A DNA stretch of 64,000 bases from Pseudomonas corrugata (GTDB taxonomy: Bacteria; Pseudomonadota; Gammaproteobacteria; Pseudomonadales; Pseudomonadaceae). The stretch covers positions 248,397 to 312,396 of the forward strand of contig NZ_LHVK01000014.1 in assembly GCF_001269905.1 (NCBI RefSeq). The letters run 5' to 3'. The translations under genes were made by a program, and so were the position numbers. Position 1 is the stretch's first letter; every line of letters starts with the position of its first letter. This document shows positions 17,291-25,533 of the stretch, in pieces. A model generated the notes under the pieces. The model was given only the letters and a program-made list of their open reading frames with translations, searched no databases and was not told the origin of the DNA.

Positions 17291-18018
17291 CAGCACAAGC
17301 CTCCGTTGACGGCCAGGACCTGGCGGGTGATGTAGCCGGCTTCGGCGGACATCAGGAAGTTCACCGCGCCGGCCACTTCTTCCGGAGTGCCCATGCGTTG
17401 GGCGGGAATCATTTTCATCAATTCTTCCACGGGTACGTTTTCATCGAGCATGGCGGTGTCGATCAGCCCTGGAGCGACGCAGTTGACGGTGATCTTGCGC
17501 TTGCCGAGTTCGATTGCCAACGCCTTGGCCGCACCGATCAGTCCGGCCTTCGACGCGCTGTAGTTGACTTGGCCACGGTTGCCGATCAACCCCGAAACCG
17601 AGGTGATGCAGACGATCCGTCCGGCGGCGCGACGACGGATCATCGGCATCATCACCGGATGCAGCACGTTGTAGAAACCGTCGAGATTGGTGCGCATCAC
17701 CGCGTCCCAGTCTTCTTCACTCAGGGCTGGAAATGCACCGTCACGGGTCAGGCCTGCATTGAGCACCACGCCATAGTAAGCGCCGTGGCTTTCGACGTCG
17801 GCCTCGAGAATGGCTTTGCAGGCGGCACGCTCGGACACGTCGAATTGCAGGACGCGGGCCTGGCGGCCGAGGGCCTGGATCTCGGCCTGGACAGCTTCGG
17901 CCTCGGCACGGCCGCTGCGGCAGTGCAGCACGATGTCATGCCCGGCCTGGGCCAGGCGCAGGGCGATGGCACGGCCGATGCCACGGCTGGAGCCGGTGAC
18001 CAATACGGATTCAGTCAT
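17290..18018 (-). CDS. apeQ: Aryl polyene 3-oxoacyl-ACP reductase ApeQ-like (FabG type)
   Basis: Short-chain dehydrogenase of 242 residues that reduces the beta-keto group during polyene extension, using NAD(P)H. It has the glycine motif TGSSRGIG at residues 7-14, the NAG motif (VLNAGLTRDG), and the catalytic Ser-Tyr-Lys set (TSVSG, then YSASK). Its ATG overlaps the stop of the dehydratase gene (ATGA), and its stop overlaps the ketosynthase start. PGAP-style names would be FabG or FabG2; the operon context assigns it to the pigment pathway. Confidence 0.92.
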   Translation of the reverse strand: MTESVLVTGSSRGIGRAIALRLAQAGHDIVLHCRSGRAEAEAVQAEIQALGRQARVLQFDVSERAACKAILEADVESHGAYYGVVLNAGLTRDGAFPALSEEDWDAVMRTNLDGFYNVLHPVMMPMIRRRAAGRIVCITSVSGLIGNRGQVNYSASKAGLIGAAKALAIELGKRKITVNCVAPGLIDTAMLDENVPVEELMKMIPAQRMGTPEEVAGAVNFLMSAEAGYITRQVLAVNGGLC

Positions 18019-18482
18019 GGCTGGTTTCCTGTTGCGGACGGTTCATGGAGGTAATGGGCAGATTTGGGCGGACGGAACACGTTCAACCGGGCGGTGGCAT
18101 GGATGCCGGGTGCTTCGATATGGCACTCGAATACACCCATGCCATTGTCGTCTTCCAGCGAGCGCACACCGCGGATGTCCAGCTTGGTACCGACCGGAAA
18201 ACAGTCGACGTTGCATTCGAACTTGCGGGTGCCGAGCAGGAAGCCCAGCTCGACGGCGTCGCCACGTTGGCGCGCGTGGCAACCGGCAAAAGCGGCGACG
18301 CTCTGGGCCATCAGTTCGATGCCGACCCAGGCCGGCAAGCCAACGTCGGCTTGGTTGAACAGGCCCCCGGGTTTGACGACAGCGTGGGTATGGATCTGCT
18401 CGTCATCGAATGCCACGACGCGGTCGATGAGGATCATGTCGCCTGCGTGGGGCAGCAGTTCGGCGAGTGGCCAGTCAATCAT
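18015..18482 (-). CDS. apeP: Aryl polyene hotdog dehydratase ApeP-like
   Basis: A 155-residue hotdog-fold protein predicted to dehydrate beta-hydroxyacyl-ACP intermediates. The motif LLPHAGDMILIDRV carries a likely catalytic His, and GIELMAQSVAAFAG carries the matching Glu, as in FabA/FabZ-like enzymes. It overlaps both neighbours (ketosynthase stop, ketoreductase start) by four bases. In characterised APE systems an ApeP-type dehydratase works with an ApeI-type one; here the ApeI-like domain is fused to the ligase at 28894-30573. Confidence 0.88.
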   Translation of the reverse strand: MIDWPLAELLPHAGDMILIDRVVAFDDEQIHTHAVVKPGGLFNQADVGLPAWVGIELMAQSVAAFAGCHARQRGDAVELGFLLGTRKFECNVDCFPVGTKLDIRGVRSLEDDNGMGVFECHIEAPGIHATARLNVFRPPKSAHYLHEPSATGNQP

Positions 18483-19675
18483 GGGGCATCTCCGATAATC
18501 AGGCTGACGTTGTTGCCGCCGAAGGCAAACGAATTGCTCATCAAGCGACGGGGGGCAGTCGGGTTCAGGCGGCTGTCGACGCGGGTCCAGGCCAGGGCCG
18601 GCAGTTCAGGATCGGCCTGACCGTCCCAGATATGAGGCGGCAGGGCCCCGGTGGGGTTTTCGACGCTCAGGCTCAACCAGCAGAAGGCCGCTTCCAACGC
18701 TCCGGCCGCGCCCAGGGTGTGGCCGGTCATGGGTTTGGTAGAGGAACAAGGCACGCCCTGTGGGAACAGCCCGGCCACCGCTTGGCTTTCCATGGCGTCG
18801 TTGTGTTGCGTGGCGGTGCCATGCAGGTTCAGGTAGTCGATCTGGCTGGCCTCAAGGCCAGCGCTGAGCAAGGCTTTTTCCATGGCCTGGCGAGCGCCGC
18901 GGCCGCTGGGCTCCGGGGCGGAAATATGGTGGGCATCGGAGCTGGCGCCGTCGCCGAGCAAAGCAATCGGCGTTCCAGTTCCCGGCGCCTTGCTCATCAG
19001 AAACAGCACGGCCGCCTCGCCGATGTTGATGCCGTTGCGGTTTACCGAAAACGGATTGCAGCGTTCGTTCGACACCGCTTCCAGCGCCGAGAACCCGTTG
19101 AGGGTGAGCTTGCACAGGCTGTCCACCCCGCCACAGAGGACCGCATCGCACAGTCCCAGGTCGAGCAGGCGCCGGGCGCTCATCAAGGCGCGGGCGCTGG
19201 AGGTGCAGGCGGTGGAAATCACATAGGACGGGCCGCTCAGGCCGAGCCAGTCGGAGAGAAAGTTGGCCGGCGCGCTGAGTTCCTGCTGCTGGTAGTCGTA
19301 ACCGTCCGGGAAGCGCTGCTCGCGCAGGTAATGGGCAATGCCCTGGCTGGCCTCGTCGATACCCGAGGTGCTGGTGCCCAGGACAATGCCGATGCGCGTA
19401 CGACCGTAGGTCTGGATGGCCCGGTCGATCTCGGGACGGATCTGCAACCCGGCTTCCAGCAGCAACTGATTGTTGCGGGTGCAATGGGCGGCCAGCGTAT
19501 CGGGGATGGGGGCCAGAGCACCTGTCACCGAGGCAACCGGCAAGGCGCGCTCGGCCACCCATCCGGATTCGACACGCAGGCCCGAGCAGTCGCCGGCGAA
19601 CAGGTTGCCCGCCACTTCATGTTTATCGCGGCCCAGGGCGCAGATCACGCCGAGGGCATTCAAGTAGGCGGTCAT
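18479..19675 (-). CDS. apeO: Aryl polyene beta-ketoacyl-ACP synthase ApeO-like
   Basis: Ketosynthase of 398 residues. The active-site Cys lies in STACTSSARAL, the first His in LNLHGTATQHND, and the second His in MTGHTLGAAGALEA, so it looks catalytically complete. In the E. coli APE pathway ApeO pairs with the chain-length factor ApeC; the candidate partner here is at 32414-33142, the other end of the operon. The start overlaps the lipoprotein gene by four bases. Confidence 0.9.
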   Translation of the reverse strand: MTAYLNALGVICALGRDKHEVAGNLFAGDCSGLRVESGWVAERALPVASVTGALAPIPDTLAAHCTRNNQLLLEAGLQIRPEIDRAIQTYGRTRIGIVLGTSTSGIDEASQGIAHYLREQRFPDGYDYQQQELSAPANFLSDWLGLSGPSYVISTACTSSARALMSARRLLDLGLCDAVLCGGVDSLCKLTLNGFSALEAVSNERCNPFSVNRNGINIGEAAVLFLMSKAPGTGTPIALLGDGASSDAHHISAPEPSGRGARQAMEKALLSAGLEASQIDYLNLHGTATQHNDAMESQAVAGLFPQGVPCSSTKPMTGHTLGAAGALEAAFCWLSLSVENPTGALPPHIWDGQADPELPALAWTRVDSRLNPTAPRRLMSNSFAFGGNNVSLIIGDAP

Positions 19676-20166
19676 GGAGCGCTCTCGGTCAACGGTGTGA
19701 TGCGGTAATGGGGGCCTCGGGGCAGGCTCAGTTGAAAATCCAGCGACTGCTTGTAGCGCACCTGCCAGCGGGAATCCAGGGTTCGTTGCGCAGCCTGTTG
19801 CCGGGCGGTCGGATAATTGCCGGACAGCTCGGTTTCAGGTGTCAGTGCGAACAGCAGCGCGGCGAACAGCTCCCGGGCTTCGGCGTTGGGCGGCAGCAGG
19901 CCGTCGGCTTGCCACTGGCTGTCGACCAAGCGCTGACGGGCCAGGGGAATACCCAGTGGGTCCATCATCGACCAGCGAATGCCGGAGTCTTCGCGCTGGA
20001 TCACCAGCAACCAGTCCTGGCGCTGCCCGGCCAACTGTCGCTCGATGTGCAATTGCAGAGGCAGCGCCAGGGTCGGCGTGCGCTCGGGCAGTGGCGCGTG
20101 ACTGGCGCAGGCACTGAGCAGCAACAGACAGCCGATCAGCAGGCCGCTGAGGCAGGTGCGGATCAT
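19672..20166 (-). CDS. DUF3261 lipoprotein of the APE cluster
   Basis: A 164-residue lipoprotein. The signal peptide MIRTCLSGLLIGCLLLLSAC ends in the lipobox LSAC, with Cys20 as the lipidation site. The rest is beta-rich and matches the DUF3261 proteins found in aryl polyene clusters. Together with the LolA-like protein and the MMPL exporter it probably helps move the finished lipid-pigment to the outer membrane; this is inferred from context. It overlaps both neighbours by four bases. Confidence 0.85.
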   Translation of the reverse strand: MIRTCLSGLLIGCLLLLSACASHAPLPERTPTLALPLQLHIERQLAGQRQDWLLVIQREDSGIRWSMMDPLGIPLARQRLVDSQWQADGLLPPNAEARELFAALLFALTPETELSGNYPTARQQAAQRTLDSRWQVRYKQSLDFQLSLPRGPHYRITPLTESAP

Positions 20167-20900
20167 TTCTCAACCCCTTCGACGGGCTTGCGGGCCACGA
20201 CGTTGACCAGGGTTTCTTCCCGCTCGCCGAACAACCGGGGGCGGCGCAGGCCAAAACGCTCCAGCAGGCCGAAATCCCTGGCGCGGCTCCACCACAGGTA
20301 GGGATAGGACACGTTACCGGCTTCGAAGCGAAACCCTTGCTGGTGGATCATCTCCAGGTACTGCGCGGCACTTTTCTGTACATGCATGGGATGACGGAAC
20401 AGCCAGCGGATGACCCAGGTATCAATATAGGCTTCGGTGGATTCGGCGAACATCAGGTAACCGCCGGGCTTGAGCACGCGATAGAACTCGGCCAGGGCCT
20501 TTTCCTGTTCCACCAGATGATGGAAGGTCTGGTGACAGAACAACAGGTCGACGCTGGCATCCGGTACCGCCAAGGTTGCGCAGTCGCTGCCGATCAGTTC
20601 CACAGCCATGCCCTGGCGGGCGGCTTCTTCGGCGCTCAGCGCCAGGCTGTGGGGATCGGCATCGACCCCGATCAGTCGTTGTGGCGCGAACACCTGGCGC
20701 AGGTACTGGAACGACTTGCCCTGGCCGCAACCGGCGTCCAGCAGCACCGGGGCGGCCGGCAATGGTGTGCTGAACAGGCTGCGCAGGTCATTGATCGCCA
20801 CGCGCAGCACATGGTGCTGCCAGGTGTGGCTGCGCAGGAACCAGAAGCCGAAGCGGGTTTCTTCGACGTAGTTGTCACTCAGGTAGTTCATCTCACTCAT
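20163..20900 (-). CDS. SAM-dependent methyltransferase of the APE cluster
   Basis: Class I methyltransferase of 245 residues. Motif I is LLDAGCGQGKS, with the acidic residue of motif II in LIGVDADP, and the YRVLKPGGYLMFAE segment is typical of Methyltransf_11 enzymes. In APE pathways such an enzyme methylates the aromatic ring or its hydroxyl; the exact position cannot be read here. The ATG at 20900 (MSEMNYLS) was chosen because it overlaps the preceding gene by eight bases. The frame is open for 28 more codons, but these lie inside the flavoprotein gene. Confidence 0.88.
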   Translation of the reverse strand: MSEMNYLSDNYVEETRFGFWFLRSHTWQHHVLRVAINDLRSLFSTPLPAAPVLLDAGCGQGKSFQYLRQVFAPQRLIGVDADPHSLALSAEEAARQGMAVELIGSDCATLAVPDASVDLLFCHQTFHHLVEQEKALAEFYRVLKPGGYLMFAESTEAYIDTWVIRWLFRHPMHVQKSAAQYLEMIHQQGFRFEAGNVSYPYLWWSRARDFGLLERFGLRRPRLFGEREETLVNVVARKPVEGVEK

Positions 20901-22143
20901 GGGCCGGGCTCGCACAGATTTCCGAGAGCATGCGCAGACGACGCTTGGGTTCGCTGACGAACGGGTTGCGTTGATCCCAGGCATAACCGGCCAGAATCGA
21001 GCTGATCATGCGGCGGATGTCGGAAGAACCTTCGGTATAAAAGATCACATCCTGGAAAGTGCCGGCGTACCAGCCCTCGACGTAGCAGCGGAAGGTATCG
21101 ACGCCGCGCTTGAGGGGGACGGCAAACTCGTCTTGCCAGTCCACGCTTTCACCTTGCAACTGACGATGCAACACGTCGGCCGCCATGCTCGCCGAGCGCA
21201 TGGCGATGGTCACGCCGGAGGAAAACACCGGATCGAGGAACTCTGCGGCATTTCCCAGGAGAGCGAAGCCTTGGCCATGCAGGGTTTTGACATTGGCCGA
21301 GTAGCCGCCGATGGTCCGTGCCGGGGTGTCCCACACTGCATTGTCCAGCACTCGGGCGAGGCTTGGAGTCTCGTCGATGAAACCCCGCAGGCAGGCGTCG
21401 AGGTCTTCGGTGCGGCCGGCAAAATGCTCCGCCGCCGCGACCACGCCAACCGAGCAGCGCCCGCCACTGAACGGAATGGTCCAGAACCAGATATCACGTT
21501 GGGTCGGGTGGGTGGTGATGAGGATTTTCTCCCGGTCGAAGGCCGGCGTATCGATGCGGTCCTCGACATGGGTGAATACCGCTCGGCGCACCGGGAAGTT
21601 CGACGGTGCCTCAAGGTCCAGCAGGCGCGGCAGCACTCGACCATAGCCGCTGGCATCGAGGACGAAATCGCTCTCGATCCGGTACTCGCTGCCGTCTTCG
21701 CGCTGCACGCCCAGTTGTGGTTTGGCGAGATTGAAGTCGACGCTGGCGATGGCTTCGCCATAGCGGATCTCAACCCCCTGCAATGCGGCTTGGTCGGCCA
21801 GCAGCTTGTCGAAGTCGGCGCGCTGTACCTGGAAGGTGGTGGGTTTGCCTTCGCTGAAGGTGTCGCCGAAATCGAAGGCGCTGTAGCGCTCGCCCCAGGC
21901 GAAAGCTGCGCCGTTCTTGCGCTGGAAACCTGCGCTATTTACCGCGTCGAGCATGCCGGCCTCTTCGACGAAGTCCAGGCAATGGGACAGCAGGCTTTCG
22001 CCGATGGAGAACCGGGGGAAATGCTGGCGTTCGATGATCAGCACATCGTGGCCCTTGCGCTTGAGCAACGCGGCTGCGATGGCGCCGGACGGTCCCGCGC
22101 CGATGATAACGACCTGGCGACGTTCCATTTCAGTTGCAGGCAT
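20893..22143 (-). CDS. FAD-dependent oxidoreductase (halogenase/monooxygenase-like)
   Basis: A 416-residue flavoprotein. The Rossmann motif GAGPSG is at residues 15-20, the second glycine pattern DASGYGRVLP lies mid-protein, and a GNAAEFLDPVFSSGV block binds the FAD ribityl. It resembles tryptophan-halogenase/geranylgeranyl-reductase-type enzymes. However, no clear WxWxIP halogenase signature was seen (WFWTIPF is the closest), so hydroxylation or desaturation is as likely as halogenation. AAGGAG precedes the ATG. Such genes are common in APE and flexirubin clusters. Confidence 0.82.
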   Translation of the reverse strand: MPATEMERRQVVIIGAGPSGAIAAALLKRKGHDVLIIERQHFPRFSIGESLLSHCLDFVEEAGMLDAVNSAGFQRKNGAAFAWGERYSAFDFGDTFSEGKPTTFQVQRADFDKLLADQAALQGVEIRYGEAIASVDFNLAKPQLGVQREDGSEYRIESDFVLDASGYGRVLPRLLDLEAPSNFPVRRAVFTHVEDRIDTPAFDREKILITTHPTQRDIWFWTIPFSGGRCSVGVVAAAEHFAGRTEDLDACLRGFIDETPSLARVLDNAVWDTPARTIGGYSANVKTLHGQGFALLGNAAEFLDPVFSSGVTIAMRSASMAADVLHRQLQGESVDWQDEFAVPLKRGVDTFRCYVEGWYAGTFQDVIFYTEGSSDIRRMISSILAGYAWDQRNPFVSEPKRRLRMLSEICASPAHE

Positions 22144-22194
22144 TTGGACTCCTTGCCGAGGTTGCGATGTTCGAGTGAGAGTGGTGCGTAATCG

Positions 22195-24534
22195 TCACTG
22201 GGCGGGCTCCAGCACTGGCTCTGCATGCGCCTGGCGTCCGGCCCACGGCGCCAGCAGGAAGCTGAACGCCAGCCCCAGGCTCACCGCCAGGCCGAAGTTG
22301 CTCACCGCCGGCGTACTGGACAGCGCCAGCAGGCCGAACGACAGCCAAGTGGTGATCGCCGCGAGCAGGGTGCCCAGCAGGCTCACGGCGGCGCCGCCGA
22401 TCTGCTCGCGCATCAGGATCGCGTAATCGACGCCGATGGCCGTCACCAGCAACAGACCGAACAGACTGAACAGTGTCAGCGGCTGCCCAAGCCAACCCAG
22501 GCTTGCCAGGCTGCACAGCGCGGCCAGTAGCGGCAGGGCGACGATGCGCAGGGCTGCGCCGATGCCGAACGGCCAGATCAACACCAGCACGATCAGCACG
22601 CAGGACGCCAACTTCAGCTCGGCAGCGCTGATCTGGGTGGCGGCGAACACCCGGTTCAGATCGCCCAGGCGATCCACCAATTGCACGCCAGGCAGATCCA
22701 CCGCCTGCAAGCGCAGCAGCGCGGCGTCGTTCAAACCTTGCAAGCTGACCATCGCGGCCACGCCTTGCGCTGTCGGGCCGAGCCAGAGGGGGCGGTACGG
22801 CTCGGCCAGCGGACCGGAAAGCGCGGCATCGATGTCTTCCACCGGCAAGGCCTGCAATTGGGCCAGCTCTGCCTGTAAGGCCGCGACCGGTACGCCCAGC
22901 TCCAGCAGCGGTTGCCAGAACGCCGGGAGTCGGGCCAGGGCTTCGCGTACTTTCTGCTGTTCAGTTGGCGGGCTGACCAGTTGGTTCAGCGACAGGTAGC
23001 CCTGGAGTTTTTCCAGACCGATCAATTGTTCCAATCGCTCGTTGAGAGCGGTCTGGCGCTCCAGCAACTGGGGTTGACTATCGGCACGAATCAGGAAGAA
23101 CTGGCTGGTGGGCTGGAAACCGGTGATGCGGGCGACCTCACGGGCCTCGTCGGTCAGGTGTTGGGGCGTGCCGATCCACTGGCGGATGTCATTTTTCGTG
23201 CTCAGATGCCAAAGCCCACCGGCGCAGAAGATCAGCAGCAGCGCCAGCAGGATCGGCGTGGGAACCCGAGCCAGCAGCGCTTCACGGATCTTGAGCAGCT
23301 GTTCGCAGACCCGCAGCGGCCACTGGGCGGGACGCAGGTCCGTGCTCTTGAGTAGCGCTGGCAGCAAGCAAACCGCCGTCAGGTAGGCGCCAACCAGCCC
23401 GGCGGCGGAAAATACCGCGATCTGGGTCAGGGCCGGAAAGGGGGTCCAGGCCAGGGCCAAATAGCCGATGCAGGTGGTCGCCAGGCTCAGGCTCAGCCCC
23501 GGCAGGGTCAGGCGCAGGGCCGGCCAACTGCGCCACGGCTTGAGACTCCAGCTCTTGGACAGATAGTGCAGCGGATAGTCCACCGCCACGCCGATCAGGC
23601 TCGAGCCCAGCACCAGGGTCATGACATGCATGCGTCCGAACAGCGTCACGCAGGCCACTGCGCCGAACAGCATGCCGATCAGTACCGGCATGAACGCCAG
23701 CCATACCCGCAGGCGTCGGAAAGCCAGCAACAGCAGCAACAGAATGCCGACGGTCGCGCCACCGCCGACCCAGGTGATCTCCTTTGAGGCCTGTTGCTGA
23801 CCGCTGGCGGCGTACAGCAAGCCGCTGGCCGCCAGTAGTTGCCCCTGGGCCTGGCCTGCCTGGTCGCGGCTGCGTTGCAGCAGATCGGCCACTTGCAGCG
23901 GCAGGTTCATGTCGAAGGCGTTGCCTTGGGTGCGGGCCCGTAGCATCACCCAGCTTTTGCCGTCGGCATCGGCGATCAATGCCCCGCTGCCCACGTCCAG
24001 TTGTATTGCGCCGCGTTGGGGCTGGCTGTTCTGGATGCGGCCGGTCAGGCCCAGCCAGTCATCCTGGGTTGGCACCAGGCTGAAGCCGCTGAATGGGTCG
24101 AACAGGGCCTGCACCCGCTGCTGGATGAACGCCTGGGGTTGTTCGATCAATTGCTGACGGTCCGCGGCCGAGAGCATCGCCAGTCGTCCGTTCAGTAGTT
24201 GCGTGCGCAGCGCCGGCAAATCGGCTTGCAGCGTCCACTGGACCTTATCGAACAGGCCGCTGGCCTGCCATTGCTCGCCGAGGGTCTGCGCCAGGGCGAT
24301 GGCGTGCTGGCGGTCGGCGTGACCGACCAGCACCAACACCTCGCGATTCAGCGGCTCCTGCATGCGCTGCTCAGCGACAAGCTCCAGGGCATCGGGGGAC
24401 GTGCCCGGCACCAACTCCATGAGGTTGACCGTCAGTGGCGCGCCGTTGCGCCATTGCCAACCGGCCAGCGCCAGCACTGCCAGCAGCAGTGCCAGGAATA
24501 GCCGCGGCAGCCTGCGTTCACTCGGCAAAGTCAT
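22195..24534 (-). CDS. RND/MMPL-family exporter of the APE cluster
   Basis: A 779-residue inner-membrane protein with two halves, each with one N-terminal helix, a large periplasmic loop and five clustered helices, the MMPL/HpnN layout. GVDYPLHYL and GVDYAILMRE are the conserved Asp-containing motifs of helices 4 and 10. It likely exports the lipid-linked aryl polyene. The ATG at 24534 lies inside the end of the LolA-like gene (17-base overlap). A 51-base gap follows before the flavoprotein gene. Confidence 0.9.
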   Translation of the reverse strand: MTLPSERRLPRLFLALLLAVLALAGWQWRNGAPLTVNLMELVPGTSPDALELVAEQRMQEPLNREVLVLVGHADRQHAIALAQTLGEQWQASGLFDKVQWTLQADLPALRTQLLNGRLAMLSAADRQQLIEQPQAFIQQRVQALFDPFSGFSLVPTQDDWLGLTGRIQNSQPQRGAIQLDVGSGALIADADGKSWVMLRARTQGNAFDMNLPLQVADLLQRSRDQAGQAQGQLLAASGLLYAASGQQQASKEITWVGGGATVGILLLLLLAFRRLRVWLAFMPVLIGMLFGAVACVTLFGRMHVMTLVLGSSLIGVAVDYPLHYLSKSWSLKPWRSWPALRLTLPGLSLSLATTCIGYLALAWTPFPALTQIAVFSAAGLVGAYLTAVCLLPALLKSTDLRPAQWPLRVCEQLLKIREALLARVPTPILLALLLIFCAGGLWHLSTKNDIRQWIGTPQHLTDEAREVARITGFQPTSQFFLIRADSQPQLLERQTALNERLEQLIGLEKLQGYLSLNQLVSPPTEQQKVREALARLPAFWQPLLELGVPVAALQAELAQLQALPVEDIDAALSGPLAEPYRPLWLGPTAQGVAAMVSLQGLNDAALLRLQAVDLPGVQLVDRLGDLNRVFAATQISAAELKLASCVLIVLVLIWPFGIGAALRIVALPLLAALCSLASLGWLGQPLTLFSLFGLLLVTAIGVDYAILMREQIGGAAVSLLGTLLAAITTWLSFGLLALSSTPAVSNFGLAVSLGLAFSFLLAPWAGRQAHAEPVLEPAQ

Positions 24535-25111
24535 GTTGCTCCGCTTCGCTCAAGGGTTGTGTGGCGACGCTGTCCTGCATGCGCAGCACTGTGCTGTCGC
24601 CCTGGGTTTCCAGCAGTTCGATGCGCTGCACCAGTTCGCCGCCGTCAATGTTGATCTGGTTGAACACTTGTTTGAGCAGCACCGAGCGCGGGGTAAGGGT
24701 CAACTTCCACTGCTGCGGTTCGCCCGAAAGGCTGAGCTCGAAATCCCCTAGCAGGCCAGTGCTGTCGCCCTGCAAGACGGCCAGGAACAGCCGGTTCTGC
24801 TCGGCACCGGCGCTCTTGTTCGGCAGCATTTGCCAAACGCTGCCGTCCCGTCGGGCGATGCCTTGGGCGGTTATGCGGTAGTCCTGTTGCAGCGGCGTCT
24901 GCAGCAGCCACAGCAGACCTTGTTTCTTCGCCAAGACGAAATGGCCCTTGCTGACGAGCGGTTGGGGCAGGGCACGCAGGTGCTTTTCCTGGATGAATTG
25001 ACCGTGAATGACATCCGGGCGGCCCAGCTGTTCGCTCAGTTGCTGCAAGTCGAAGGCCTGGGCCAGGGGCGACAGGCACAACAGTAACAACCAGAGGAGC
25101 AGGCGTTTCAT
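24518..25111 (-). CDS. LolA-like outer membrane carrier protein of the APE cluster
   Basis: A 197-residue periplasmic protein with signal peptide MKRLLLWLLLLCLSPLAQA and a LolA-type beta fold (VIHGQFIQEKHL, GHFVLAKKQGLLW). It is thought to ferry the pigment lipid across the periplasm with the MMPL exporter. The ATG at 25111 overlaps the thioesterase stop. The frame is open for 82 more codons upstream, but these lie antiparallel in coding potential to the thioesterase gene and lack the signal peptide start. Confidence 0.88.
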   Translation of the reverse strand: MKRLLLWLLLLCLSPLAQAFDLQQLSEQLGRPDVIHGQFIQEKHLRALPQPLVSKGHFVLAKKQGLLWLLQTPLQQDYRITAQGIARRDGSVWQMLPNKSAGAEQNRLFLAVLQGDSTGLLGDFELSLSGEPQQWKLTLTPRSVLLKQVFNQINIDGGELVQRIELLETQGDSTVLRMQDSVATQPLSEAEQHDFAE

Positions 25112-25533
25112 GACAGTTTCCTTTCGACGGCGTCGACAAACACTCGGGGCGAGGCCAGCAGCATCTCCCTGGTCGAGATGTCCACGGCCACCTGCACCGA
25201 GCAGGCGCGGGTCAGGCGTTCGCCGGTGAGCGCGTCGCTGATCAGGTAATTGATCTTCAACCGGTTCTCCCACTCGACCAGGCTGGCACGCACGGTCAGG
25301 GCCTGGCCGAACACCGCGCTGCGCACGTAACGCAGTTGCAGGTCGATCACGGGCCACGCGTACCCGGCGGCGAGCATATCGTTGTAGTTGTGGCCGATCT
25401 GATCGAGCAAGGCGCAGCGGGCCATTTCCAGGTATTTGACGTAATGGCCGTGCCAGACCACGTGCATCGAATCGACATCGAAAAACGGCACGACAATCTG
25501 CGTCTCGACATGCAGCACGCCCTGGCTACGCAT
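25108..25533 (-). CDS. apeK: Acyl-CoA/ACP thioesterase ApeK-like (4HBT)
   Basis: Hotdog thioesterase of 141 residues in the 4-hydroxybenzoyl-CoA thioesterase/YbgC family. The N-terminal motif FFDVDSMHVVWHGHYVKYLE contains the catalytic Asp. It is expected to release acyl chains from ACP or CoA in the aryl polyene pathway. The ATG at 25533 overlaps the end of the ammonia-lyase gene by eight bases, which fixes the start; the upstream 50 codons of open frame belong to that gene. Confidence 0.88.
   Translation of the reverse strand: MRSQGVLHVETQIVVPFFDVDSMHVVWHGHYVKYLEMARCALLDQIGHNYNDMLAAGYAWPVIDLQLRYVRSAVFGQALTVRASLVEWENRLKINYLISDALTGERLTRACSVQVAVDISTREMLLASPRVFVDAVERKLS

Noticed and set aside
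20893..22143. Confirmed tryptophan halogenase
   Set aside because: The flavin-binding part fits, but the WxWxIP signature is not clear (WFWTIP only), so halogenation is not claimed.
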